This document shows positions 18,399 through 28,143 of a DNA stretch of 64,000 nucleotides, in pieces. The translations under genes and the position numbers were made by a program. The stretch comes from Terriglobia bacterium (GTDB taxonomy: Bacteria; Acidobacteriota; Thermoanaerobaculia; Thermoanaerobaculales; Thermoanaerobaculaceae): NCBI GenBank assembly GCA_020073245.1, contig JAIQFQ010000008.1:43745-107744 (forward strand), given 5' to 3'. A model generated the notes under the pieces. It saw only the letters and a program-made list of their open reading frames with translations, had not been told where the DNA came from and did not search any database. Numbering within the stretch: position 1 is the stretch's first letter; each line of letters begins with the position of its first letter.

Positions 18399-19482
18399 TG
18401 GAGACCTCCGCATCGGTCAGGCACGACGCCACCGCCTCGAGCAGTGCAACGGCCACATCGCGGTCCGGGCCTTCGAACACGAGTGCCAGGCTTCTCCCAA
18501 CCACGCGATAGGCGACCCATCCGTCCTCGATGCGCTCGGCGCCGGACTCCGTGCCACCCTCGGACCCGGTGTGGGCAAGATAGGTCGCGCGGAAACCGGC
18601 CAGGGCCTGACGGGCGATGGCGCTGGCGCCGTAACGCACCACGAGGACCTTTACGGTGCCCTTGTGTCCACCGCCGGGTGAGAGCTCGTACGGAACGAAT
18701 ACGGCTTCAACCGATGGGCCGAGGTCGAGCATGTCGCGCTGGCTCAGGAAATAGACTGAGTTGAGGACGAGGTGCGAGCGGAGGAAGCAGAGCCGGTCCG
18801 CGCGGGCCCCGAGCCCCGGTTTGACGTTCACCGGGAGCACGGTGGCCAGCAGGGGTGGGCGCGGGCTGCGTCGTCCCTCTGTGATCGCGCGGCCGAGCGC
18901 CAGCACGGCGCCTCTCGTTGCCGTGCTCTCCCGCGTGGCGAGGATGCGGGCGTAGAGGTCGTCCGACCAGACCCGGAGCAGGCCGGAGCCGTACAACGCC
19001 CGGGGAAACGGATCTCTTCCGGCACCGGCGGTTGGGCTCAACTGGACCGCCTCGCCGCCCCAGTCACCGGACAAGAGGCCGAAGGCGTCGTCGGAGGATC
19101 CCATCCAGTACAGCTCGACGAGGATGTCACCCTCGGTATCGGAACGGTACTCGATGACCTCGAGATGGTCGAAACGGTAGGAGAGATAGAGCTCACCGGC
19201 ACCATCCATGTACTCGAAGATCGCCGCGGTCTCGATCCTGCGCGTGGGACCGGCCCTCTTCCACCCTGCGATCGTCTGGGGGAGTTTCGGCTGCACCTCG
19301 GTGGGACGGGCGGTAGAAACGGCCGTTGGCCGTTGAGGCTGTCCCATGGTCCCCTCCGTGGTCACCGCAAACCCTCCCAGCACCGATGCGGGAGCACTGC
19401 CCGCAATGAGCGCCAGCACGAGCCGCATGTGCAGCAAGGAGGCGGCGCGAGAACACGGGAGCTTTCCCGGTTTGGTGAGCAC
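18391..19482 (-). CDS. Secreted DUF6599-like protein (cassette A)
   Basis: ETAAIFEYMDGAGELYLSYRFDHLEVIEYRSDTEGDILVELYWMGSSDDAFGLLSG parallels the cassette B protein at 27253-28143. Start uncertain (GTG 19482 or ATG 19428). Confidence 0.7.
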   Translation of the reverse strand: MLTKPGKLPCSRAASLLHMRLVLALIAGSAPASVLGGFAVTTEGTMGQPQRPTAVSTARPTEVQPKLPQTIAGWKRAGPTRRIETAAIFEYMDGAGELYLSYRFDHLEVIEYRSDTEGDILVELYWMGSSDDAFGLLSGDWGGEAVQLSPTAGAGRDPFPRALYGSGLLRVWSDDLYARILATRESTATRGAVLALGRAITEGRRSPRPPLLATVLPVNVKPGLGARADRLCFLRSHLVLNSVYFLSQRDMLDLGPSVEAVFVPYELSPGGGHKGTVKVLVVRYGASAIARQALAGFRATYLAHTGSEGGTESGAERIEDGWVAYRVVGRSLALVFEGPDRDVAVALLEAVASCLTDAEVSNE

Positions 19483-19573
19483 CCCCCCATCCTACGCCGC
19501 AGGAAACCGGGAGTTCTCGGGTCGCCGAGTGTGGTGTCTTGACCCGGGGCTCGCGAGACCGCACACTCGGATC

Positions 19574-20863
19574 ATGAAACCCCTGGTGCTGATCGTCGAC
19601 GACGAACCCGGGATCCTGACCCAACTCTCCCGCGTGCTGGAGGACGAGGGCTTTCGCACGCTCACCACCGCAAAGGGCGAAGAGGCACTCGACCTGTACC
19701 GCAGGCGGCGTCCGGCGGCCGTGTTCCTCGACATCTGGCTCCCCGACCGAGATGGCCTCGAGACGCTTCAGGCGCTCCGCGAGATGGATCCCGGGGCGAC
19801 CGTGATCATGATCTCGGGACACGGGACGGCGCCCACGGCAGTCAAGGCGATCAAGATGGGCGCGTACGACTACCTCGAGAAGCCGCTCGCCTACAGCCGT
19901 GTGCTCGAGACCCTTACCGGTGCCCTGGCGGCGAGGGGAACGGGGGAGGGCAGCGGTCGGGTTTTGCTGGATCTGGGCAAGGGCGCGGAGCATTCACGGC
20001 GGTTCCTGCCGCCCCCCGAGCTTCCTCTCCTGCGTCGGTCCGATGTGCCGCAGCGCACGGTTCGGTCAAGCACGGTCATCTACGGCCTCGGCCTCCACTC
20101 GGGGAACCGCACCGGGATGGTGATCCAGCCTCTGCCTGTCGACAGCGGGGTTCACTTCCTCACGTTGCCAAAGGGCACCCAAATCCCAGCGCATCTCGAT
20201 TCTGTGGCGGACACGGACTATGCGACCACGTTGTCCCGTGAGGGCGAGAGCATCCGCACGGTCGAACACCTGCTGGCCGCGCTCCACGCGTGCGGGATCA
20301 CGAACCTGCTCGTCAAGGTGCATGGCGAGATCCCGGTTCTGGACGGGTCGGCTCTTGAATTCTGTGAGAGGTTGGAGGAGGTGGGCATCGAGGATCAGGA
20401 TGCGCCCCGAAACGAGCTCGTCATCGACCGGCGCTACGAAGCCGGTACCGGGGACAAGCGTTTGACCATCGAGCCGGCGGAGTCGTTCTCGGTCTCGTAC
20501 CGGTTGCGCTATCCCCCGCCCATCGGGGAGCAGTTCTACGACTTCACGATGAGCAGCTTCGGGGCCTTCAAGGTCGAGATCGCGCCAGCGCGGACGTTCG
20601 GCTTCATGCGCGATCTGCCGATGCTGGCTGAGCTGGGGCTCGGGTCAGGCGGTCGTCTGGACAACTGCATCCTGGTGGGCGATGACAACGTGATCAACAC
20701 TGAACTGCGTTTTCCCGACGAATTTGTCCGCCACAAAGTCCTCGACATCATCGGGGATCTCTACCTGCTTGGTTATCCCGTCCGCGGTCGGGTGACGGCG
20801 CGTTTCACCGGCCATCGCGACAACATCACGCTTCAGCGCGCGATCCTCGGTGCGTCAGCCTAA
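19574..20863 (+). CDS. lpxC: Fusion protein: NtrX/NtrC-type receiver domain + UDP-3-O-acyl-N-acetylglucosamine deacetylase (LpxC)
   Basis: Residues ~1-120: VLIVDDEPGIL...VFLDIWLPDRDGLE...MISGHG...DYLEKPL (D9/D10, D53, S81, K103). Residues ~158-429: QRTVRSSTVIYGLGLHSG, TVEHLLAALHACGITN, VLDGSALEFCE, RHKVLDIIGDLYLLG, FTGHRDN. One continuous frame. Confidence 0.92.
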   Translation: MKPLVLIVDDEPGILTQLSRVLEDEGFRTLTTAKGEEALDLYRRRRPAAVFLDIWLPDRDGLETLQALREMDPGATVIMISGHGTAPTAVKAIKMGAYDYLEKPLAYSRVLETLTGALAARGTGEGSGRVLLDLGKGAEHSRRFLPPPELPLLRRSDVPQRTVRSSTVIYGLGLHSGNRTGMVIQPLPVDSGVHFLTLPKGTQIPAHLDSVADTDYATTLSREGESIRTVEHLLAALHACGITNLLVKVHGEIPVLDGSALEFCERLEEVGIEDQDAPRNELVIDRRYEAGTGDKRLTIEPAESFSVSYRLRYPPPIGEQFYDFTMSSFGAFKVEIAPARTFGFMRDLPMLAELGLGSGGRLDNCILVGDDNVINTELRFPDEFVRHKVLDIIGDLYLLGYPVRGRVTARFTGHRDNITLQRAILGASA

Positions 20864-20903
20864 GACCAGCCTCTCGATCTGAAGCGCTCGAGACCGCGGG
20901 CCT

Positions 20904-21710
20904 TCACCGGCCCATCATCGCGTGATCGTGGACGTAGCGCCCGATGTGGCGAATGCGGTCGCTCTCCTCGGCGGTGAGCGGCCCCTCCTCGAGCGCGGCG
21001 AGCGCCTCGTCCATCTCCGCATCGTTCTTCGGCCCCGTCATGCAGATCTTGAAGTCGGGGTTGGAGAGAACGAACCGATAGCAGTCCCGGCCCCGAAGAG
21101 GGGCTTCACCGGCCGGCATCTTCCGGGGATTCAGCAGTGAACCCCACCGCGTCGCGGTGTAGGCGACGGTGCCTGGCTTGGCACCCGACCCGAGGTGCAG
21201 GAACACGTCGGTCTCCGCTCCGGTGTGCGCAGCGTTGTATCGGATGTGAAGGATCGCGAAGCGCGGATCCGCCGCATAGCCGACGAAGGCGGGCCGATGG
21301 TGCGCGGAGATGGCGATGTGTCGGGTCATCCCTCTTTCAGTCATCGAGACGGCGCGCTCGAGCAGCTTCTCGGAGGGCGGTGAACTGTACCAGCCGAGCA
21401 ATAGCACATCGGCGGTCTCGATACCGAGCTGCTTCAGGCCCCGGGCGAACCACGTCTCCATGAGCCCAGGCGTGCGGGCGTAGCTCTGCAGCACCACGAC
21501 CAGTTCGTCGCGACGACCTCCGGCGACCAGGTCCCGTATGGCGTCTGTCATGCCCCGCCGGCGCCGCGACCCGTGGTAGAAGTAGTTGGCTCCCCGGTCG
21601 AATGCCCGCAGGATGCCGCCGCTCCCGACGCCGTATCCGCCGGAGACTCCAAGCGGTCCGACGGAAAGGCCCGATCGCCCCAACGTGACACGGTTCGGGA
21701 ACGACGCCAT
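20904..21710 (-). CDS. Aldo/keto reductase-like protein
   Basis: RVTLGRSGLSVGPLGVSGGYG, FDRGANYFYHGSRRR, LGIETADVLLLGWYSS. Start at MASFPNRV; the tracked ORF to 23213 is overextended. Confidence 0.8.
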   Translation of the reverse strand: MASFPNRVTLGRSGLSVGPLGVSGGYGVGSGGILRAFDRGANYFYHGSRRRRGMTDAIRDLVAGGRRDELVVVLQSYARTPGLMETWFARGLKQLGIETADVLLLGWYSSPPSEKLLERAVSMTERGMTRHIAISAHHRPAFVGYAADPRFAILHIRYNAAHTGAETDVFLHLGSGAKPGTVAYTATRWGSLLNPRKMPAGEAPLRGRDCYRFVLSNPDFKICMTGPKNDAEMDEALAALEEGPLTAEESDRIRHIGRYVHDHAMMGR

Positions 21711-21968
21711 CGGTCTGCCTCCTGCGTGGGCTGCGGTAGGGGGCCAGCCTCGCTGCTCGCATGACGATGATAGAGCGAGACCAGACCGCCGAGAAGGGCC
21801 TGGCCACGCCGAGACGGAGGATGCCGGCCAGATTCGGATGGCGCACCCCCTGCGGCTCTTGTGTGCCGCAAGGCAACCGGCATAGACTGCCGCGCCTCCT
21901 TGCGGGGGCAGCGTCGAGAGGGCTGCTGCAACGACCCAAACCAGAACTGCGAAAGGGGACGACACACA

Positions 21969-23093
21969 ATGGCGGACAAGAAGGCGGACCTGGCCGGACC
22001 CGGCATCAGCACGTACGAGGAAGTCGACAAGATCCTGCCGATCAACTACCACTCGATCCTGGATCCCAAGGAGACGCAGATCGCGATCACGGCCGTCAAG
22101 AGATACATCGAGGACGGCCTGTGTCGTGAGCTCAACCTGTTCCGCGTCGAGGTACCTCTCATCGTGAGCAAGGAGAGCGGCGTCAACGACTACCTCGATC
22201 GCGACGGTTCGCGAACACCCATCGAGTTCCCCTGTGGCCTCGGGCTCCCCAAGCGGATCGAGACACAGGTCGTCCAGGCCGCGACGAAGTGGAAGAGACT
22301 CGCTTTGAGGCAGTTCGGGTGCAAGGTCGGCGAAGGCATCGTCACCGACATGCGCGCCGTGCGCAAGGACTACTTCCTCGACCACGACCACTCCGCCTAC
22401 GTGGACCAGTGGGACTGGGAGAAGGTCATGACCCCCGAGCAGCGCAACCTCGGTTTTCTCAAGGACACGGTCCGGAGGATCTGGAGGGTGTTGCGGGGAG
22501 CCGAGGCGCACGCCTTCGAGCTCTTCCCCAAGCTCAAGGGCCTGTACCCGGAGATGCCGGAGGAACTGAAGTTCCTGCACGCCGAGGAGATCCTCGACAT
22601 GTACCCCGACTTGCCGCGCAAGCAGCGTGAGACCGCGATCCTCCAGAAGTACCCTGCCGTTTTCATCATCGGCATCGGCTGGGTGCTCCAGGACGGATAC
22701 CCCCACGAGATGCGGGCGGCCGATTACGACGACTGGGTCACGCCAACTGATAAGGAGACCGGAAAGCCAACCCACGGTCTCAACGGCGACATCCTGGTGT
22801 GGAACCCGGTCACCAAGCGCCGGCACGAGCTCACGTCCATGGGGATCCGCGTCACCAAGGAAACCCTGAAGCAGCAGCTCGAGCTCTCGGGCCAGCTCGA
22901 CTTCCTCAGGCTTCCCTACCATCAGGCGATCATCAACGACCGGATCCCGCTCTCGATCGGGGGCGGCATCGGGCAGTCCCGCACGGTGATGCACATCCTC
23001 AAGAAGGCCCACCTGGGCGAGGTGAGCGTCACCGTGTGGCCGAAGCAGCTCAAGGACATCTGCGCTGCGAAGAACATCCAGGTCCTCGAGTAG
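21969..23093 (+). CDS. asnA: Aspartate--ammonia ligase
   Basis: NLFRVEVPLIVSKESGVNDYLDRDGSRTPIEF, VVQAATKWKRLAL, GIVTDMRAVRKDY, IGGGIGQSR. Confidence 0.93.
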   Translation: MADKKADLAGPGISTYEEVDKILPINYHSILDPKETQIAITAVKRYIEDGLCRELNLFRVEVPLIVSKESGVNDYLDRDGSRTPIEFPCGLGLPKRIETQVVQAATKWKRLALRQFGCKVGEGIVTDMRAVRKDYFLDHDHSAYVDQWDWEKVMTPEQRNLGFLKDTVRRIWRVLRGAEAHAFELFPKLKGLYPEMPEELKFLHAEEILDMYPDLPRKQRETAILQKYPAVFIIGIGWVLQDGYPHEMRAADYDDWVTPTDKETGKPTHGLNGDILVWNPVTKRRHELTSMGIRVTKETLKQQLELSGQLDFLRLPYHQAIINDRIPLSIGGGIGQSRTVMHILKKAHLGEVSVTVWPKQLKDICAAKNIQVLE

Positions 23094-23350
23094 GCTGCGC
23101 CTGGATTCGGCAACTGAGCCGCGGCGGAGAAGAGCATCCATTGAGTCGAGGTCAGACAGCTTCCTGGCCACCGTGCCGGGAAGCTGGTCTTCGGCGGTAG
23201 GGCACGACGGCAATCATGTCAGCTCCCAGAGGTCGGATGAGGACTTTGTTGGACCTTGGGGCCAGGCTCTAGAACCAAGCAGGCCAATGCCTGGGAAGAG
23301 GAAGTTCCTTCGGCCTTGGAAGCTGATCCGCTAGCATTGACTGGGGGGGG

Positions 23351-25174
23351 ATGAGGTTCGGTGTGATGAACGACAAGTTGCGGTGCGCGATCCTGCTGAC
23401 GGTCGCCGTTGGGGTTCTCGTGCCGTCGGTCGTTGTCGGGCAAGGCCGGCACAGGTCGGGCCGTACCAGAGCCGACTCGCCTCTGGAGGGCAGCAGCTAC
23501 GCCGAATCCCCATACCAGCTGTGGCCGATCGAGGTTGCCTCGCGTGACGGGATGGTTGTGTCCGGCTCCGAGGAAGCGTCGCGCGCGGGCGCCCTGATCC
23601 TCGAGGCGGGTGGCAATGCGGTCGACGCAGCAGTTGCCACCGCTTTGGCTCTCGGCGTATCCGAACCCACCACGTCGGGGCTTGGCGGGGAGACCTTGAT
23701 CCTGATCTACCTTCGGGATGGCCGCACCGTCGCAATCGACGGCTCGTGCTACGTGCCCTTCGAGCCCAGGGTGGACGAGCTGCAGAAAGAGAAGTCACGC
23801 GGCAGGGCAGGATCCTTCCACGGCTACAAGTCCATCGCTGTGCCGGGTTCGCTGGCGGCTCTTGCCCACGCCGTCGAGAAATACGGCACAAAGACTCTGG
23901 CGCAGGTTCTTGCTCCGGCAATCGACATCGCGGACTTCGGCTACCGCATGAACCTCAGCGAGCTCGGCAACGTCGAGAACTACGGCGGCAAGCTGCGCCT
24001 GCAGAACCATGTGGCCGAGATCTTCCTCAAAGACTTCAGCGAGCCATGGCCCGTAGACCACCTGTACTGCGCCTCCGATCTCGCCAACTCGCTGCGACAG
24101 ATCTCGGACCTCGGGGCTGCGGAGTTCTACCGTGGCCGCATCGCCGACGTGATCGAGGCCGACATGGTTCGCAACGGTGGCTTCATCCGCAAGGCCGACC
24201 TCGTCCACGTCAGGGCCGTGGAGAGGCGACCCCAGCGGGGCAGCTACCGTGGTTTCGACGTGATCTGTTTTCCCTATCCTGGAGGTGGAGGGATGCTGCT
24301 CGAGATGCTCAACATTCTCGAGTCTTTTCCATCCGAGTTCCTGCAACGTGACTCGCTGGACCGACTCCACCTGCTCATCGAGGCGGCTCGAATCGCCAAC
24401 ACGGACAACGCCACATCACACGTGCCGCCCGTATTGCTCGATCAGCACCTCACGGACAAACGCTGGGCCGCCGAACGGGCCAAACTTATCCGCTTTGATC
24501 GTGCGCTTCTTGCTGGCGAGATCAGCGGAGAAGCCCCGGATCCGTACCTGGCGATCGGAACAACGCAGGTCTCGGTCGTAGATCGCTGGGGCAACATTGC
24601 TGCTTTGACACAGACGCTGGGCTCCTCGTTTGGCAGCGGTGTGGCCACCCCAGGGCTCGGGTTCATGTGGAACTCGAACCTGAACGCGTTCGACGTCTCA
24701 AACCCGCAGAGTCCGTACTACCTCATGCCCAGCCGGGCGGCAAAGACTTCCATGACACCAACGGTCGTCCTGAAGGACGGCAGGCCGCTCCTGGTCCTGG
24801 GAAGTGCGGGGAGCGATCGCGTTGTCCCCGCGATGGTGTCCGTGATCTCCGGGATTGCTGACCGTGGCCTGGGCGCGTGCGAGGCGGTGGCGGCCCCGCG
24901 TGCCATGTGGGGGAGCAACTATGGTCCCATGAGAGGCTGGGTGGAGTTGGCTGGGGAAATCACTCCCGAAAGGGAAGCGGCGTTGGAGAAACAGGGCTTC
25001 GAAGGCATGTTCCAGCTCAAGTTCCCCGCACGCTGGACGGACCTGATGCTGTTCGGCGGCACGAATTCGATCTTCATCGACCCTGAAACTGACATGCTTG
25101 TTGGGGTGGGCGACCCACGGCGGCTCGGTGTCGCGATGGCGCCGCGCGCATCGGGGGCCGGCGTCACGAGGTAG
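23351..25174 (+). CDS. ggt: Secreted gamma-glutamyltransferase family protein
   Basis: VSGSEEASRAGALILEAGGNAVDAAVATALALGVSEPTTSGLGGETLILIY; GTTQVSVVDRWGNIAALTQTLGSSFGSG; PSRAAKTSMTPTVVLKDGRPLLVLGSAGSDR. Start may be 23366. Confidence 0.9.
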   Translation: MRFGVMNDKLRCAILLTVAVGVLVPSVVVGQGRHRSGRTRADSPLEGSSYAESPYQLWPIEVASRDGMVVSGSEEASRAGALILEAGGNAVDAAVATALALGVSEPTTSGLGGETLILIYLRDGRTVAIDGSCYVPFEPRVDELQKEKSRGRAGSFHGYKSIAVPGSLAALAHAVEKYGTKTLAQVLAPAIDIADFGYRMNLSELGNVENYGGKLRLQNHVAEIFLKDFSEPWPVDHLYCASDLANSLRQISDLGAAEFYRGRIADVIEADMVRNGGFIRKADLVHVRAVERRPQRGSYRGFDVICFPYPGGGGMLLEMLNILESFPSEFLQRDSLDRLHLLIEAARIANTDNATSHVPPVLLDQHLTDKRWAAERAKLIRFDRALLAGEISGEAPDPYLAIGTTQVSVVDRWGNIAALTQTLGSSFGSGVATPGLGFMWNSNLNAFDVSNPQSPYYLMPSRAAKTSMTPTVVLKDGRPLLVLGSAGSDRVVPAMVSVISGIADRGLGACEAVAAPRAMWGSNYGPMRGWVELAGEITPEREAALEKQGFEGMFQLKFPARWTDLMLFGGTNSIFIDPETDMLVGVGDPRRLGVAMAPRASGAGVTR

Positions 25175-25228
25175 CCGCGACCGTTGCGAAACCCCGCAGG
25201 CCTGCCTTTCCGCGACCACGAGATGCCA

Positions 25229-25248
25229 CTTGTGGCGTCCGCCACAAG
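25229..25248 (+). terminator. Hairpin downstream of ggt
   Basis: cttgtggc-gtcc-gccacaag. Confidence 0.45.
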
Positions 25249-25337
25249 ACCACCGGCGCCGCGAGACCCGTCAACCTGAACGGTGGAGCTTCGTCGCAAT
25301 CAACGTGGCGAGGTGTTGTTCCCGGGACGACACGGTG

Positions 25338-25742
25338 ATGAAGGAGAGGACCACGCGCAGGACGGCCGCGGGAAGCGCACTCCCGATCGTTGAGGCGGCG
25401 TTCGGCGGCTGCACCACGATCTCCGTCTCTTCGACCCGTTACCTGGACGTGCCACAATTCGGCCCGACGGACGCAAATGCGGTAGAGATCCCCTGGCACG
25501 CACCGAGGCGTCCGCACGAGCGCCTCGGGGAAGTGCTGATTGAGCCGTCCGGCAATCCGTCAGTTGGAGAGATGGGGCAGGCGATCCGGATTGAGGCCGC
25601 CAAGATGGGTGCGGATGCGGCCGTACTCGTCTACGACAAGACCAGACGCATCGTAACGGTTGTCGAAGGTCGCTGGTGGACCCGTAGCGCGCACGCCGTC
25701 TACGGACGGCGCATCATCGCAGTCGCGATTCGGTACACGTAG
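25338..25742 (+). CDS. Hypothetical small protein, possible lipoprotein
   Basis: ORF MKERTTRRTAAGSALPIVEAAFGGCTTISVSSTRYLD...; weak lipobox-like FGGC. Confidence 0.55.
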   Translation: MKERTTRRTAAGSALPIVEAAFGGCTTISVSSTRYLDVPQFGPTDANAVEIPWHAPRRPHERLGEVLIEPSGNPSVGEMGQAIRIEAAKMGADAAVLVYDKTRRIVTVVEGRWWTRSAHAVYGRRIIAVAIRYT

Positions 25743-25915
25743 CTCCCGCAATTTGGCTGGGAGCACGTCGCGAAGCACGGCGCTCGGACGTGCCCCCCGC
25801 CCCGAACCACAACTCGGCGGCGGGCGTCGAGGGCGCGTGCGCGCTATCCTGGCTGACCGGAAGGCGCGACGGGTCTGTGGACCTCGGTCGCGCCGGCCGG
25901 AGCCGGGTCACGAAG

Positions 25916-27220
25916 GTGGATGAAACCAACCCCCTGACGACGCGCCGAATCCTGGGGTTCTGGGCCCCGCTGGCTGCCACCTGGTTGATGATGTCCGTGG
26001 AGGGGCCGTTCCTTGCGGCGGTGATTGCGCGGCTCGGGGAGCCCAAGTACAACCTTGCGGCGTACGGCGTAGCGTTCTCCTTCGCCATGCTCATCGAGTC
26101 ACCCATCATCATGATGATGAGCGCCGGCGTCGCACTCGTCACCGACCGGCAGGCATTTCTCGCGTTACGGCGCTTCGCCTACACACTCAACGGTGCAATC
26201 ACTCTCCTCATGACGCTGCTGCTGGTCCCGTCGGTTTTCCATTTCATCGCCGAGTCCCTGATCGGTCTCCCTCCGGAGGTCGCCACCCTGACGCACGGCG
26301 CCACCGCGATCCTGCTTCCCTGGCCTGCTGCCATCGGCTACCGGCGGTTCTACCAGGGTGTCCTCATCCGCGCCAACCTCACGAGGCGCGTGGCGTACGG
26401 AACGATCGTGCGGGTCGCCGCGATGGCAGCGACCGCAGTGACGCTGTATTCGGTCAAAGGCGTGCACGGGGCCCTCGTCGGAGCGGCGGCGCTCTCGGGC
26501 GGGGTCCTGGCGGAGGCCGTCGCGAGCCGGTTCATGGCCCGTGCGGTGGTGCGACAGATCCTGCGCCAGGAGGGCCAACCTTCCTCACCGCCCCTGACAA
26601 CCCGGGCGATCGTCCGTTTCTACACGCCGCTCGCTCTCACCTCGGTCATGACCCTCGGCGTGAACCCGCTCGTGACGTTCTTCCTCGGTCGCAGCCGCGC
26701 GGCTCTGGACTCGCTCGCGGTGATGCCGGTCGTCACCTCGCTCGTGTTCGCGTTCCGCGCCGGCGGGATCGCGTACCAGGAGGTGGGGATCGCCCTCCTG
26801 GGCGACGATCGGAAGGGTTTCGAGGCGCTCCGTCGGTTCGCATGGCTGCTGGCCGTAACGCTGGCCGGGGCGCTGGGACTCGTCGCCTTGACACCGCTCG
26901 CGGCGGGGTGGTTTCGCGTCGTTTCGGGGCTTTCGCCCGAGCTGACCCGGTTCGCGCTTCCACCGCTGTGCCTGCTGGCCGTGATGCCGGGGCTCGAGGT
27001 GCTGCTCTCGTTCCAGCGCTCGCAGCTCGTGCATGCGCGACGGACCGCCACCATCACGTGGGCGACGGTCGTCGAGGTGTCGGGCATCATCGCGGTTCTT
27101 GCGATCGGGGTGGTTGGCCTCGACCTCGTGGGCGCGGTCGCGGCCGCGGTCGCTATCCTACTCGGCCGCGTCGTGGCGAACGTCTTTCTCCTGGATCGGA
27201 CCTGGCGGCAGGTCGGCTGA
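25916..27220 (+). CDS. Multi-pass membrane transporter, MATE/ANKH-like
   Basis: Many TM segments; ILGFWAPLAATWLMMSVEGPFLAAVIARLGEPKYNLAAYGVAFSFAMLIESPIIMMMSAGVAL, YRRFYQGVLIRANLTRRVAYGT. Confidence 0.75.
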   Translation: MDETNPLTTRRILGFWAPLAATWLMMSVEGPFLAAVIARLGEPKYNLAAYGVAFSFAMLIESPIIMMMSAGVALVTDRQAFLALRRFAYTLNGAITLLMTLLLVPSVFHFIAESLIGLPPEVATLTHGATAILLPWPAAIGYRRFYQGVLIRANLTRRVAYGTIVRVAAMAATAVTLYSVKGVHGALVGAAALSGGVLAEAVASRFMARAVVRQILRQEGQPSSPPLTTRAIVRFYTPLALTSVMTLGVNPLVTFFLGRSRAALDSLAVMPVVTSLVFAFRAGGIAYQEVGIALLGDDRKGFEALRRFAWLLAVTLAGALGLVALTPLAAGWFRVVSGLSPELTRFALPPLCLLAVMPGLEVLLSFQRSQLVHARRTATITWATVVEVSGIIAVLAIGVVGLDLVGAVAAAVAILLGRVVANVFLLDRTWRQVG

Positions 27221-27252
27221 GGGTCGGGAGGGGGTGTCTCACGGTGGCGCCC

Positions 27253-28143
27253 CTAGCGGACCGTCCTCGGAGGCTCGCTCGCGAGGTTCAGCCTGAGGGT
27301 GATTCTTCCACCTATCGCGACGGCCGAGCCGAACTTGCCGGAATAGTCGCGAAACACGAACGACTCCTGGCCTTCGCCGAGGACCTTGATCTCGGGGTCG
27401 AGGTTCCCCCGGAGATGGGCGAAGGCCGAACTCGCGGCGGCCTGGTCGGGGTAGTCGGCGAGGACCATCGTGCAGGTGGCCTGTCCGGGAGCGGCCGCGT
27501 AGTCAGCTGCGACGGCGGTCCGTGAGCCTCGGAGCTGAAGAACGTCAGCGTCACCCAAGGTGATGATTGCCTGCAGGGCCAACGGTCCGCGGATCACCCG
27601 CAACGATCCCGCCACCCATCCCGGTGGTAGCCGTTTGCCCGGATCGGGCGCCGGTCCCGTTGGCAAGCACCTCACCACGTCGGATGCCAAGGTTGAAAGC
27701 GCGACGGTGGTCTGCGGATCGCTGGCATTGGCGGTGAGGATCACGAGGAATCGGTCCTGGGCGGCCATCAACTGGCTGCGTCCCAAGGACGTGTAGGTTG
27801 GGAAGCCGCGGTGGGCAGCCGGCGCTTCGCACCGGTTGCCGCACCTCTCGAGGTAGATCCCGAGCGCGGCGGTGGGGTCGGTCATCCTGTAGAGCTCGAC
27901 GTCGATGGACCTGGGACCGTCGGCGTACCGTTGGACGGTCAGCTCCTCGAACCCGAACTCGAGGAAGATCTCCGCTCCGCCGTCGATGTGACCGTAGAGC
28001 GCGCTTCCGGTGAAGACCCTTGCCGGCGCCGCAGGTTTCCAGCCACCGAGGGACTCCGACGACGGGAGCAGAGCGGTGTCTCCCGCCTCGAAGGCACGAG
28101 CGCACAGCACGATGAGGAAGAGGGCGACGGCCGGGCGTCTCAT
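27253..28143 (-). CDS. Secreted DUF6599-like protein (cassette B)
   Basis: MRRPAVALFLIVLCARAFE...FTGSALYGHIDGGAEIFLEFGFEELTVQRYADGPRSIDVELYRMTDPTAALGIY; same layout as 18391-19482. Start overlaps the upstream stop (ATGA). Confidence 0.75.
   Translation of the reverse strand: MRRPAVALFLIVLCARAFEAGDTALLPSSESLGGWKPAAPARVFTGSALYGHIDGGAEIFLEFGFEELTVQRYADGPRSIDVELYRMTDPTAALGIYLERCGNRCEAPAAHRGFPTYTSLGRSQLMAAQDRFLVILTANASDPQTTVALSTLASDVVRCLPTGPAPDPGKRLPPGWVAGSLRVIRGPLALQAIITLGDADVLQLRGSRTAVAADYAAAPGQATCTMVLADYPDQAAASSAFAHLRGNLDPEIKVLGEGQESFVFRDYSGKFGSAVAIGGRITLRLNLASEPPRTVR

Noticed and set aside
20904-23213. 769-aa minus-strand ORF as one protein
   Set aside because: Its upstream two-thirds lie antisense to asnA; only the aldo/keto reductase-like part (to 21710) is credible.
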